Assembly (NCBI GenBank): GCA_903848885.1
Contig: CAINHL010000039.1
Coordinates: forward strand, 1 to 34,423
Length of the DNA stretch: 34,423 nucleotides
Origin: an uncultured Actinomycetes bacterium
GTDB lineage: Bacteria > Actinomycetota > Acidimicrobiia > Acidimicrobiales > RAAP-2
Direction: 5' to 3'
Shown: positions 1 through 7,679 of the stretch, piece after piece
Numbering within the stretch: position 1 is the stretch's first letter
How the letters are laid out: each line of letters begins with the position of its first letter
The notes under the pieces: model-generated
Told to the model about the DNA's origin: nothing
What the model saw: the letters and a program-made list of their open reading frames with translations, nothing else
The model's database searches: none
Position numbers and translations under genes: made by a program

Positions 1-242
1 GCCTCGCCGTCGAGGTGTTGGGTGGCAAAGGCTCTAAAGGTGACATCTCTCTGAACGACCAATGGGGCGTTATCACGGTCATTGAGCAGTTGACGACGAA
101 TCTTCTGCGCCTCAGTTTTAGAACGGGCTGTGCGCCGTACATAGCGAGTCTTGCCGTTCGGTAATTTCCCCACGGGGACACGGGCGTAGTAGCAACCCTT
201 TCCTTTGTCGTAGCCAACCGTGCCTTCACCGTGAATGCCCAT
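1..242 (-). CDS. Tyrosine recombinase/phage-type integrase, N-terminal fragment
   Basis: Reading leftward from ATG at 242, the frame stays open to the window edge (80 codons, no stop). It encodes a GY-KGKGCYYARVPVGKL-type arm-binding N-terminus followed by a basic NGKTRYVRRTA stretch. A KTEAQKIRRQLL helix and a TFRAFATQHL segment come next and look like the start of the SAM-like core-binding domain. This order (AP2-like arm-binding domain, then core-binding domain) is that of actinophage and ICE integrases. The catalytic R-H-R-Y domain lies outside the window. An AGGTGG ribosome-binding site sits 7 nt before the ATG, which supports this start. The gene reads away from the tRNA remnant, into the element. 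Family assignment is by pattern only; whether the gene is intact cannot be seen. Confidence 0.75.
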   Translation of the reverse strand, partial: MGIHGEGTVGYDKGKGCYYARVPVGKLPNGKTRYVRRTARSKTEAQKIRRQLLNDRDNAPLVVQRDVTFRAFATQHLDGE

Positions 243-331
243 CAGCGAACCACCTGGGGTGTAGTTGCGAAGACAAAAAGACTCCAATTCGTTCTCCGTG
301 CGTTTGGTAGTGTCTGTTTGAACATGGAAAA

Positions 332-347
332 GCCCTTCGTTTAGGGC
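332..347. repeat. Small inverted repeat between integrase and att site
   Basis: GCCCT, a 6-nt loop, then AGGGC: a 5-bp perfect hairpin in the 120-base gap between the integrase start and the tRNA remnant. It could be an integrase or excisionase binding site or a chance hairpin. Nothing else recognisable is seen in 243-361. Confidence 0.35.
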
Positions 348-361
348 AATTCCGAACACTG

Positions 362-424
362 CAGTCGGGTAGAGCGGTTGTTTTGTAAACAACTGGTCGG
401 GGGTTCGAATCCCTCCACCGGCTC
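362..424 (+). pseudogene. 3' remnant of tRNA-Thr(TGT), probable att core
   Basis: The segment matches a tRNA from the D-loop onward. It has the AGTCGG D-loop and GAGC D-stem 3' arm, an anticodon stem GTTGT/ACAAC with loop TTTGTAA (anticodon TGT, Thr), the T-arm GGGGG-TTCGAAT-CCCTC, and the acceptor 3' strand CACCGGC plus discriminator T. The matching 5' acceptor strand (GCCGGTG) and the 5' D-stem (GCTC) are absent upstream, where the sequence reads CCGAACACTGC. It therefore cannot fold into a full tRNA and is best read as the duplicated 3' part left by site-specific integration. Similarity covers about 63 bases. Confidence 0.8.
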
Positions 425-479
425 TCAATTCGCAACAAAGTAGCAGGGAACTTTCGCAGGTACCGCACTAGATTTTGGT

Positions 480-1658
480 GTGCTCCTCTCCGATTCCTCG
501 GCAACCTCCACTCCCTTTCGTCCTGACGTGCAGGCTCTGCGCGCCCTCGCGGTGGGCTTAGTTGTTCTCTATCACTTTGGTTTTTCGTGGGTGCACGCCG
601 GATTCTTAGGAGTCGACGTCTTCTTCGTAATCTCCGGTTTCGTTATCACGCAAGTTTTGCTGCGCGAATACGAGACCACCGCGAGCACCTCACTTCTCAA
701 TTTCTACGGCCGACGTATTCGCCGCATCCTGCCGGCCGCCACCGCCGTCATCATCGCCACCGTTTTTCTCACGTATCACTACCTGGCCTTTGTCACTGGT
801 GCTTCCGTGGCCACCGACGCTAAGTGGGTCGCGGCCTTCTGGGGGAACTTTCACTTCTCCGCCGTGGGCACCAATTACTTTGCCCAGGGACAGCCGCCGT
901 CGACCTTGCAACAGTTCTGGTCCCTGGCCGTCGAAGAGCAGTTTTATCTGGTGTGGCCAATTTTGTTTTTCGCCCTCAGTCGGCTCTTCCCCGCGGTCGC
1001 CTCGCGAGTCAAGCTCACCGTGGGACTCACGCTTATTATCGCCATCTCCCTTGGTCTGTGCGTGACCCAATCGCTGAGTCCCGCGGGATCGGCCTACTTC
1101 TCACCTCTGACCCGCGCCTGGGAACTGGCCGCGGGCGCCGTGGTTGCGGTCCTCGCGCCGTGGATGGCGGGACGTTGGCGCGCCGTGGGTCCTTGGCTGT
1201 CGCTGGGGGGGCTCATGATGATTTTGTTCGCCACGTGGCACTTCTCGGCACAAACGGTGTGGCCCGGTGCGGCCGCCATCATTCCCATTGTCGGCACGGT
1301 GGCGATTCTGATGGGTGGCACCATGCATCAGGGCTCGAACAGCCGCATCTACCACGTGATTTCCAGTTTTCCGCCACTGCAGTGGATCGGCGCCATTTCC
1401 TTTTCGCTCTATCTGGTGCACTGGCCGATCATCACCCTGGCGCAGCAATACGCCCTGGCTCCACTCCCGCGGCATTCGGTCTACGAACTCCTCGCACTAT
1501 CGATTGGCGTTTCGGTGGCTCTCTACTTTCTGGTGGAGCAGCCCGTGCGCACATCCTCTCTCCTGGTGAAGAAACGTGCGCTGACCTTCGCGCTCGGGGC
1601 CGTTCTTATTGGCGCCACCTATGCGGCCATCTACTGGCACCTTCACAACTTCGGTTAA
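480..1658 (+). CDS. Acyltransferase-3 family membrane protein (OafA/YrhL-like)
   Basis: 392 aa, polytopic (about 10 hydrophobic segments). It has the hallmark N-terminus RPDVQALRALAV, then YHFG (the His of TM1) and GVDVFFVISGFVIT. It also has FYGRRIRRILPA in the first loop, QFWSLAVEEQFYLVWP, and late FSLYLVHWPII. These are signatures of acyltransferase 3 proteins that move acetyl or other acyl groups across the membrane onto surface glycans or peptidoglycan. Many relatives continue into a C-terminal periplasmic SGNH domain; this one stops after the last membrane segment. A separate SGNH protein lies immediately downstream on the opposite strand, the two stop codons interlocking in TTAA. The GTG start at 480 has only a weak Shine-Dalgarno, but the conserved N-terminus begins about 13 residues in, so little could be missing. 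The substrate is unknown. Confidence 0.88.
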   Translation: MLLSDSSATSTPFRPDVQALRALAVGLVVLYHFGFSWVHAGFLGVDVFFVISGFVITQVLLREYETTASTSLLNFYGRRIRRILPAATAVIIATVFLTYHYLAFVTGASVATDAKWVAAFWGNFHFSAVGTNYFAQGQPPSTLQQFWSLAVEEQFYLVWPILFFALSRLFPAVASRVKLTVGLTLIIAISLGLCVTQSLSPAGSAYFSPLTRAWELAAGAVVAVLAPWMAGRWRAVGPWLSLGGLMMILFATWHFSAQTVWPGAAAIIPIVGTVAILMGGTMHQGSNSRIYHVISSFPPLQWIGAISFSLYLVHWPIITLAQQYALAPLPRHSVYELLALSIGVSVALYFLVEQPVRTSSLLVKKRALTFALGAVLIGATYAAIYWHLHNFG

Positions 1659-2683
1659 GACCTATTTTCAGACCTTGGAAGTAGAACTCGCGTGATCGAA
1701 CCACCCATCACCCCGGACAGCCACGCGGCGTAGGGGGCGGAAACGTGGCTCTCGTCGTAGTACGTCACGATGTCATTAATAATCGGCTCTACTCCGGGAC
1801 CCGCTGTGGTGCAGAACCACTGCGTGGTGGGGATCAAGCCCGTCGACGTCGTCCGAGCGGCCGCTCGTTCCGCCGATTGCTGGCCGAGCAGCGACGCACC
1901 GGCGGCGTTCAGATTGGTGTTCGGGCAGGGCACCACGCAACCCTGTACCGATTTGAGATGTCGCGAAAGGCAGTTTCCGGGTGACCGTCCCACGTAGGGG
2001 ATGTCCTCCACGAGCACCACTCGCGGGGATGCTGCGTGCAACGACGCCAAGGTGACCGAAAGATTTCGTGACCAGATCGACGAAGGGAACAGGTTGCGCC
2101 CCGTGGCTGATGCCCCCATCACCACGTTGGCCGTACGCTCAGCGACCATAACGAGATTCGGGTGCAGACTCGAAATCGCTTGCATCGCGGACGTGCGAAA
2201 TATCGCGCACGCACTTTCGCTCGTCGGTCCCGCCGATCCGTTGTAACCAATCACGGTGTACGCACCGGGCAGGGCGATGATGGGACAGGCACCGAGCCAC
2301 AGCAGCACGAGTCGGAGATGGTTGTGGGTCGCGTAGGGGACCACGGCCGGCAACCACATCATCGCGTGCGAGTCACCGTAGAGAACCATGGTGCGTGAGG
2401 CATTTAGGTCGCCGAAGACGCAGGCGGTAACCGTCAGGCAGTCCTTCTTCACCACCGGGTAGCCAGCCGAAGTTCGCAGGGACATCGGGCTCGTGAGTTC
2501 GCCGAGAACTATCGCGCTCACCGTGGTGACCTTCGCGGATGCCGCGACCGCGGCGGCAACCTGGGCCGACGTTCCCGTCACCGCCCCGGCCCCCGCGGTC
2601 ACCGGGAGCAACAGCATCGCAGCAGCGATCACGGTTGACGTCGCGCGACGACGATGATGCGAATTCAACCGAGGCCACCCCAT
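1655..2683 (-). CDS. Secreted SGNH-hydrolase domain protein
   Basis: 342 aa with a basic N-terminus (HHRRR) and a hydrophobic segment at about residues 15-34, a signal peptide or membrane anchor. The SGNH block I motif is VLYGDSHAMMW (Ser nucleophile in GDSH). The block V Asp-His pair is in YYDESHVSAPYA near the C-terminus. Several Cys (TACVFG, GACPI, GNCLSRH, GCVVPCP, WFCTT) suggest disulfides in an exported protein. The layout matches the SGNH domain normally fused to the C-terminus of acyltransferase-3 proteins. Here it is a free protein encoded convergently with such a membrane protein, so the two probably act together in O-acylation or deacylation of a surface polymer (inference). The ATG start at 2683 lacks a clear Shine-Dalgarno. 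Confidence 0.8.
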   Translation of the reverse strand: MGWPRLNSHHRRRATSTVIAAAMLLLPVTAGAGAVTGTSAQVAAAVAASAKVTTVSAIVLGELTSPMSLRTSAGYPVVKKDCLTVTACVFGDLNASRTMVLYGDSHAMMWLPAVVPYATHNHLRLVLLWLGACPIIALPGAYTVIGYNGSAGPTSESACAIFRTSAMQAISSLHPNLVMVAERTANVVMGASATGRNLFPSSIWSRNLSVTLASLHAASPRVVLVEDIPYVGRSPGNCLSRHLKSVQGCVVPCPNTNLNAAGASLLGQQSAERAAARTTSTGLIPTTQWFCTTAGPGVEPIINDIVTYYDESHVSAPYAAWLSGVMGGSITRVLLPRSENRS

Positions 2684-2744
2684 ACACGCTTACCCTAAAC
2701 GAGAGAGTTCTGAGAATCGAACAACTCGGTTCTGGCCACGTGGT

Positions 2745-3707
2745 TTAGGTGGTTGCCGAGCCGTTGCGCGTGGCACTGCGCAACTGCGCTAGTCCGCCCT
2801 CCAGACCCATGCTCGGAGCCCACCGGAGGGCTCGTCGGGTTTCACCTTGATCGAACCAATGAGCCATCGAGAGTTGTTGGGCGGCGAAGGAGGTGATGGG
2901 TGGTTCACTGCCCCACCACGCACGATCCACGATTCCTCCGAGAAGCTTCACGAGTGGTGCGGGCCAAGAGCGGGGTGACGAGTTGATGTCCATGGCCGCA
3001 AGAAAAAGGCGGATTAATTCACCCAGCGGGCGCGGCTCACCACCCGTCACCACGTAGGCCTGACCCCACGTAGTGGAATCATCACCCGTTCGATCGAGAG
3101 CCGACACTAAGGACGCCGCCGCGTCGCTGACGTAGGTGGTATCCACCAGCGCTCGTCCCCCATCCGGCAACACCAGTCGACCCGCCCGCGCTCGTTCGGC
3201 CACGCGACCGAGTAGCTGCGTATCGCCTGGTCCCCAGACCAAGTGGGGTCGCACCACCACGGTGGCGCCGACGCCACTCCTGAGAGCCGCAATTTCCGCC
3301 AGGGCCTTGGTGCGGGTGTACACGTCACGACCGGTGTAGGTCGGTGGTAGTGCTCCCACGCCCACGGCGGGGGCGTGGGCGAAAGCCACCGACGGGCTGG
3401 ATACGTAGACCATGCGCCCCGCAGACCGAGCGGCGAGGGCGACATTGATGGTTCCGGTGACGTTGACGGCGTAGGCCTGGTCGTAACGGGGCTGGGGGGC
3501 CACCAGCGCGGCGAGATGAATCACCGCGTCGTGACCCTTCATCACCGCAGTGACCTGGTCCGCATCGCGAATATCTCCGAGCACTTCGGCACTTTCCACG
3601 GCGCTGGGGTGACGTTGAAAGCACGTGACCTCGTCACCACGAGCGAGTAATTGCTGCGCCACGTGACGCCCCAGCAAACTAGTGGCCCCCGTCACCAGAA
3701 CCTTCAC
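2745..3707 (-). CDS. oleD: OleD-like NAD(P)H-dependent 2-alkyl-3-ketoacyl reductase
   Basis: 320 aa extended SDR. The Rossmann start is VLVTGATSLLG (residues 4-13), in which the middle Gly of TGxxGxxG is Ser. IHLAA follows strand 4, VYVSSPS carries the catalytic Ser, and DVYTRTKALAE gives the Tyr130/Lys134 pair. In olefin synthesis OleD reduces the 2-alkyl-3-ketoacid made by OleA to the 2-alkyl-3-hydroxyacid used by OleC. The frame is open upstream to 3761, but the fold begins at the GTG at 3707, one base after the oleBC stop, so this start is chosen. It is the third gene of a tight oleA-oleBC-oleD operon. Without that context it would only be called a 3-beta-HSD/epimerase family member. Confidence 0.85.
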   Translation of the reverse strand: MKVLVTGATSLLGRHVAQQLLARGDEVTCFQRHPSAVESAEVLGDIRDADQVTAVMKGHDAVIHLAALVAPQPRYDQAYAVNVTGTINVALAARSAGRMVYVSSPSVAFAHAPAVGVGALPPTYTGRDVYTRTKALAEIAALRSGVGATVVVRPHLVWGPGDTQLLGRVAERARAGRLVLPDGGRALVDTTYVSDAAASLVSALDRTGDDSTTWGQAYVVTGGEPRPLGELIRLFLAAMDINSSPRSWPAPLVKLLGGIVDRAWWGSEPPITSFAAQQLSMAHWFDQGETRRALRWAPSMGLEGGLAQLRSATRNGSATT

Positions 3708-3708
3708 G

Positions 3709-6102
3709 TCAGCGACCCGCGAGAAAGTCGCTGACCGAACGCGACAAGCGCGTCCGGTCAATTTTTGATTGGTGGCGGTGATCTACGGGCAGAGGTGAGG
3801 TGACGACCGCAGCGATGCTCCGGGCGCTCGCGTGGCGAACCGCGTCCGTCATCGCCACGTCCGCCACACCCAGCGATGCGCCTTCCACCACCACGCAGAT
3901 CAGCTGTGCCCCGATGGGGCCGACCGCTACCGCCGCTACCCGTCGCCCGAGCGCCGCCGCCACGGGACCTTCCACTTCCACCGAGGCCACCGCACCGTGC
4001 GCGGTGGCAATGACGTGGGCTCGCCGACCCAGATGGAAGAGGAGGCCGCCATCGAGGTAGCCCACGTCTCCCGTGCGGTGGAAACGAACTCCGTCGACCC
4101 GCACAAAACTTCCCGCGAGCGACAGATCACGTCCGTCGTAGCCATCGCTCATCCAGGGAGCCGCGACCCAGATTTCGCCCCACTCTCCACTCGCGGTGAG
4201 GTCACGGTCATCAAGGAGCGCGGCAATGCGTAGTTGGACACCCGGCAGCACGCGGCCGGTGGACGTTCCTCCACGCGGGCCGACCACGGTAGGTAACGTG
4301 CCGTCGGTGATGGGAAGACACTCGGTCATGCCGTAGGGGGCCAGCACCTCTCCGCTCACGACGGAGCTCACCGCATTCGCGAGTTCCGCACTTATAGGAG
4401 CTCCGGCCAGCAACACGCGGTCCACGGGCAGTTTTCGACCCTGCGCCGTCGCGACCAGACGCTCAGCGGCGGCGGGTGACAGCCAGGCCGCTCGCACGCT
4501 CGCCAATGTCGTGGTGGCGAGGAGTTCGTCGAAGCCCAAGGTAGAAGGTTTGTCAATATCAATGTCCGGACGCACGCAGCTCACTCCCAACACGGGAGCC
4601 AAGAGGACGAAGGCGGCGAAGGAAGTGGTGAAGGCTTCGTGATCGCCGAGTTGCACCAGACCCTGAACGGCGGACCGTTGGGCGACGAGGGCGTCGTGGG
4701 TGTAGCGCACGGCTTTGGCCGGACCCGTCGCGCCCGAGGTGTGCACAATGGCCACCACGTCCGAACCGGACGTCGATGCGATTTCCTCGTTCGAAGGAAC
4801 CCCGCGATCCAATTGCGTCATCGAGAAACGCACGGGGGCCTTGGTCAAGCGACCCACGTAATTCGCCGCGAGGGTGCGGCGAGTTCCCACCACCGCGCAG
4901 CATCCGCTGGCCCGCAGTAGTCGACGTAATTGGCGCAGACCTCCCGAAGCATCGGCCACCACGGGGATGGCCCCACAGCGCCAGATAGCCACGGCCGTCA
5001 CCAGTAGATCAGCGGAGGGCGGCGTCAACACCGCCACGCGGTCACCGGGGCGAATTTTCGCGCTGCGCAGCGCGCCCGCAGCGCGCGCCGAGCGCAGCGC
5101 GAGTTCGCGCCAACTCACGGTGCCATCGGGGCCGACGTAGACCGACGACTCATCGCCGGCACGGTCAATAACGGGCTGAAGGAGCGACGCTCCTGGTGAG
5201 CTTGCTTCGCTGGTGGAGTTATCAGAATTGAGCCACTCTTCGAACCTGACGGCCCAGGCGTCATCGAGGGGGGCTAAATGTGCCGCATTCTCCAGGCGTT
5301 CCACGCGAGCCTCGGGGCGACGACGACGAAGATCACTGAGGAAACGGTGATGAAACACCAGGTCGCGACCACCCCAGAGCAAAACCGTCGGCACGCGAGA
5401 AGTATCGAAAACCGTCGCCACACCAACCAAACTCATGAAGGAAGGATCCGACGAACGCACGGGAATATCGGCCACGAAGTCTCGCACTGCGCGTCGACGG
5501 CGACTCCCCCGATACGGCGCTCGCAAGGCCGCACGGTGTTGTCGATTGGTCATGGCGGCGGCGCCCCACACGAATCCGGGGGTGAGTTGGCACACGACGC
5601 TGGAAAGACTTCGCGAGAAGGCGATCAACGGCGGAACGGCGACGTGCTCCGGCTTCGATACGGCCGTGTTGGAAAGTGCCAGCGCGTCCACGTCGAGTTG
5701 ACCCATGGCCCCCACCGCCACCGCGCCACCCCAGTCGTGCGCCGCGAGAACAAGATTCCCGCTGACTTCTTGTCGACAGAAGTTCACGAGATCGTCAATG
5801 CGTTCGCCGAGGCGACGTGGTCGACCACGTTCGGAGTAACCCATACCCGTTTGGTCCACCGCAATCACACGCCACTGCGACGACAAAGTGGTCAGGACGT
5901 TCTTCCACAAATATCCCCAGGTGGGATTGCCGTGTACGCAGACGACGGTGCCACGACTGGGGGCCATGGGCTCTCCAGTGTCGAGAAGGTGCCAGGTGAC
6001 CGGAGCCCCATCAGCGCTAGGAAAGGTAACGACGCGCGACCACTCTGGTCGCAGTCCCCAGGAAGTGAGTTGAGCGGGGCTCGGCGCCGTAGGCCGCGAC
6101 AC
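3709..6102 (-). CDS. oleBC: OleBC fusion: beta-lactone decarboxylase plus beta-lactone synthetase
   Basis: 797 aa with two domains. Residues about 25-295 are an alpha/beta hydrolase of haloalkane-dehalogenase type: HGNPTWG (His57, oxyanion region), AAHDWGGA (Asp123 as nucleophile), LLWGGRD (Asp247) and AAHLAPL (His275). This is the OleB domain, which decarboxylates the beta-lactone to the olefin. After a Ser-rich linker (about 295-305), residues 320-797 are an ANL adenylate-forming domain with HTSGATGPAKAV (454-465), YGMTE (590-594) and TGDVGYL (677-683). This is the OleC domain, which closes a 2-alkyl-3-hydroxyacid to a beta-lactone using ATP. The fusion is the actinobacterial form known from Micrococcus-type ole clusters. 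Start: the frame is open to 6354, but that part overlaps oleA. GTG at 6102, 5 bases after the oleA stop, is the likely start. Confidence 0.9.
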   Translation of the reverse strand: MSRPTAPSPAQLTSWGLRPEWSRVVTFPSADGAPVTWHLLDTGEPMAPSRGTVVCVHGNPTWGYLWKNVLTTLSSQWRVIAVDQTGMGYSERGRPRRLGERIDDLVNFCRQEVSGNLVLAAHDWGGAVAVGAMGQLDVDALALSNTAVSKPEHVAVPPLIAFSRSLSSVVCQLTPGFVWGAAAMTNRQHRAALRAPYRGSRRRRAVRDFVADIPVRSSDPSFMSLVGVATVFDTSRVPTVLLWGGRDLVFHHRFLSDLRRRRPEARVERLENAAHLAPLDDAWAVRFEEWLNSDNSTSEASSPGASLLQPVIDRAGDESSVYVGPDGTVSWRELALRSARAAGALRSAKIRPGDRVAVLTPPSADLLVTAVAIWRCGAIPVVADASGGLRQLRRLLRASGCCAVVGTRRTLAANYVGRLTKAPVRFSMTQLDRGVPSNEEIASTSGSDVVAIVHTSGATGPAKAVRYTHDALVAQRSAVQGLVQLGDHEAFTTSFAAFVLLAPVLGVSCVRPDIDIDKPSTLGFDELLATTTLASVRAAWLSPAAAERLVATAQGRKLPVDRVLLAGAPISAELANAVSSVVSGEVLAPYGMTECLPITDGTLPTVVGPRGGTSTGRVLPGVQLRIAALLDDRDLTASGEWGEIWVAAPWMSDGYDGRDLSLAGSFVRVDGVRFHRTGDVGYLDGGLLFHLGRRAHVIATAHGAVASVEVEGPVAAALGRRVAAVAVGPIGAQLICVVVEGASLGVADVAMTDAVRHASARSIAAVVTSPLPVDHRHQSKIDRTRLSRSVSDFLAGR

Positions 6103-6107
6103 ACGTC

Positions 6108-7118
6108 CTACCAACGAAGTTCGGCGGCCGCGCAGTTCAGGCCCGAACCAATGCCCATGAGCACAACCCGCTCGCCTTCGGAAATCTGATCGGCGATCGT
6201 CGACAAGGTGTAGGGGACGGCGGCTGGACCCATGTTGCCGAAGTGCGGGTAGGTCAAAGGAACGAGGTTGAGAGGAACCCCTAATTCTTCGCAGAGCCGG
6301 CTGGTGTGCACCTTGGATACCTGATGCATGACGTAACGGTCGCAGTTGGTCCACTCCCAGCCGAGGTCCAAGGCCGCCGCGAATGCTTCTTTGGCCAAGG
6401 TAAGTCCTTGCAGCAAGAGCACGGCGGTGTCGGTGCGCATGGTGTCGAGGTCGCCCACGCAGAGATCGTGATTAGCGGTGGCCGCCCGAGCGATGCCCCC
6501 GAGATATTGGTGCGCGCCCAATCGCGGCCCACCCATGACCACCGCGGCGGCGCCGGAGCCCAACGTCAAGGAAGCAAATTGATCAAACACGTCGGTCACC
6601 GTGGTGCTGTTGCGGCGCAGACGATCAATCGTGGCTTCTTGGGTAAAGCGGCTGCCTTCACCGTCAACGATCAACACCGTCCGCGCACGCCCCGTCTCAA
6701 TGGCCATGGCGGCGATGTCCATGGCATTCACGAAGCCCAGGCAGGCGTTACCGAGGTCAAAGTTCACGGCCGAGGTCGATAGTCCGAGGCGGTAGTGCAC
6801 CGCGCAGGCCACGCTGGGCTCGAGGTGGTGCTTGCAAACCGAGGTGGATATCAACATGTCGATGTCTTTGGCGGCGATACCGGCGGCGTCAATGGCACGC
6901 TGACCGGCGAGGGCGGCGGCCTCGTCGAAGGTCATCTCCTTGGGCCACCAACGGCGCTCGATGATCCCGGCGACGGATTCCAAAAGGCCCGGACGAATCT
7001 CGCACCGCTCGTAGGTTTCGCGCAATTGTTCGTCGATCCACGCCGAGGTGACAACCTCGGGGGCTTCGGCGTGAGCGACGCTCCAGAGAAAACTATTCGA
7101 GAACGTCGGCGCAGGCAT
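6108..7118 (-). CDS. oleA: OleA thiolase-superfamily acyl-CoA condensing enzyme
   Basis: 336 aa. OleA joins two long-chain acyl-CoAs head to head (non-decarboxylative Claisen) to a 2-alkyl-3-ketoacid. Residues seen: HLEPSVAC with Glu100 (the base characteristic of OleA and absent from FabH), NACLGF with the acylated Cys126, MHQVSKVH with His265, FGNMGPAAVP with Asn295, and the C-terminal GIGSGLNCAAAE. These align in spacing with Glu117, Cys143, His285 and Asn315 of the Xanthomonas enzyme as I remember it. First gene of the ole operon, divergent from mscL across 96 bases. AGAAGG directly abuts the ATG, so the ribosome site is unusual, but the N-terminal protein similarity supports the start. 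Confidence 0.92.
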   Translation of the reverse strand: MPAPTFSNSFLWSVAHAEAPEVVTSAWIDEQLRETYERCEIRPGLLESVAGIIERRWWPKEMTFDEAAALAGQRAIDAAGIAAKDIDMLISTSVCKHHLEPSVACAVHYRLGLSTSAVNFDLGNACLGFVNAMDIAAMAIETGRARTVLIVDGEGSRFTQEATIDRLRRNSTTVTDVFDQFASLTLGSGAAAVVMGGPRLGAHQYLGGIARAATANHDLCVGDLDTMRTDTAVLLLQGLTLAKEAFAAALDLGWEWTNCDRYVMHQVSKVHTSRLCEELGVPLNLVPLTYPHFGNMGPAAVPYTLSTIADQISEGERVVLMGIGSGLNCAAAELRW

Positions 7119-7179
7119 CCTTCTAGGTTAGGACTTTGTCGCCACATCTCCCATACGGACCTTTCGCGACCAAGGAACC

Positions 7180-7185
7180 TACAAT
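7180..7185 (+). promoter_or_regulatory. Possible -10 element for mscL
   Basis: TACAAT lies 29 bases before the mscL ATG in the 96-base gap shared with the divergent oleA. No convincing TTGACA-like -35 is seen at 16-18 bases, so this is a tentative call. Confidence 0.35.
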
Positions 7186-7214
7186 TCACTTAGCAAGCAC
7201 TGGCGAAAGAGACA

Positions 7215-7679
7215 ATGATGAAGTGGCGAACTAAAGTCAACGTGGACGGGGCCAAAACGACCCTGCAAGAGTTCCGCAGTTTCGCCCTCAAAGCCAACGC
7301 CGTCGATTTGGCCATTGGTGTGGCCATTGGTGCTGCCTTTAACGCAGTGGTTAACTCCATCGTGACCGGGCTCATGACCCCGATCATCGGAGCGGTGTTC
7401 GGTGAGAAGGACTTCGCCGGACTCTTTTTCTCGATAAGGGGAAGCCAATTCCACTACGGCTTGTTCATCAACGCCATCATCTCGATGTTCATCGTGGCTC
7501 TGGTGCTCTTCTTCTTCGTCGTCAAGCCACTCAACGCCCTGCGGCGTCGCACGGGTCAAGAATCGACGCCCACCACCGCGCCGTGTATCGCCTGCACCAC
7601 GGAAATTAGTCGATCGGCCACGCGCTGTCCGGCCTGCACCGAAGCGCTCGGTGCTGACTGGAGCGAAGCGAAGGACTAA
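7215..7679 (+). CDS. mscL: Large-conductance mechanosensitive channel MscL with zinc-ribbon tail
   Basis: 154 aa. The core is standard MscL: FRSFALKANAVDLAIGVAIGAAF (amphipathic N-helix and TM1, residues 20-42), GLMTPIIGAVFG, and TM2 at about 83-104 (INAIISMFIVALVLFFFVV). It opens under membrane tension to release solutes on osmotic downshock. The usual acidic C-terminal helix is replaced by two CxxC pairs (Cys124/127 and Cys138/141), a small zinc ribbon of the kind seen in several actinobacterial MscLs. The N-terminus is about 18 residues longer than in E. coli; ATG at 7218 is an equal alternative start. Its TAA interlocks with the convergent rlmB TAG in CTAA, a 4-base overlap. Confidence 0.95.
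   Translation: MMKWRTKVNVDGAKTTLQEFRSFALKANAVDLAIGVAIGAAFNAVVNSIVTGLMTPIIGAVFGEKDFAGLFFSIRGSQFHYGLFINAIISMFIVALVLFFFVVKPLNALRRRTGQESTPTTAPCIACTTEISRSATRCPACTEALGADWSEAKD

Larger units (their letters stand above)
1..424. mobile_element. Right end of an integrative element (attR side)
   Basis: A leftward-reading tyrosine recombinase N-terminus lies about 120 bases from a 3' tRNA-Thr fragment that has no 5' half. This is the usual layout of an element integrated into the 3' part of a tRNA gene, with the integrase next to one att site. The remainder of the element, including the end with the reconstituted tRNA, would lie to the left of the window. Core-type genes begin to the right. The exact boundary is inferred from where tRNA similarity begins, near base 362. 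Confidence 0.7.

Noticed and set aside
362-424. A functional tRNA-Thr(TGT) gene
   Set aside because: The 5' acceptor and D-stem strands are missing upstream, so no full cloverleaf can form.
226-504. 92-residue minus-strand frame containing RDSNPRPVVYKTTALP
   Set aside because: This peptide pattern is the well-known antisense translation of a tRNA 3' half. The integrase in another frame and the tRNA remnant explain the region.
824-1684. 286-residue plus-strand frame inside the acyltransferase gene
   Set aside because: It overlaps a gene with clear family motifs and membrane periodicity; this frame is Gly/Arg-rich noise.
5278-6189. 303-residue plus-strand frame antisense to oleBC/oleA
   Set aside because: Composition is His/Arg/Thr-rich and featureless; the other strand holds well-conserved enzymes.
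6103-6354. N-terminal extension of OleBC by 84 residues
   Set aside because: It lies wholly within oleA in another frame, is Arg/Ser-rich with no homologous pattern, and a GTG just after the oleA stop gives a normal OleB start.
6108-7118. FabH (3-oxoacyl-ACP synthase III) for the thiolase-fold gene
   Set aside because: The Glu in HLEPS, the GIGSGLNC ending and the oleBC/oleD neighbours fit OleA, not FabH.
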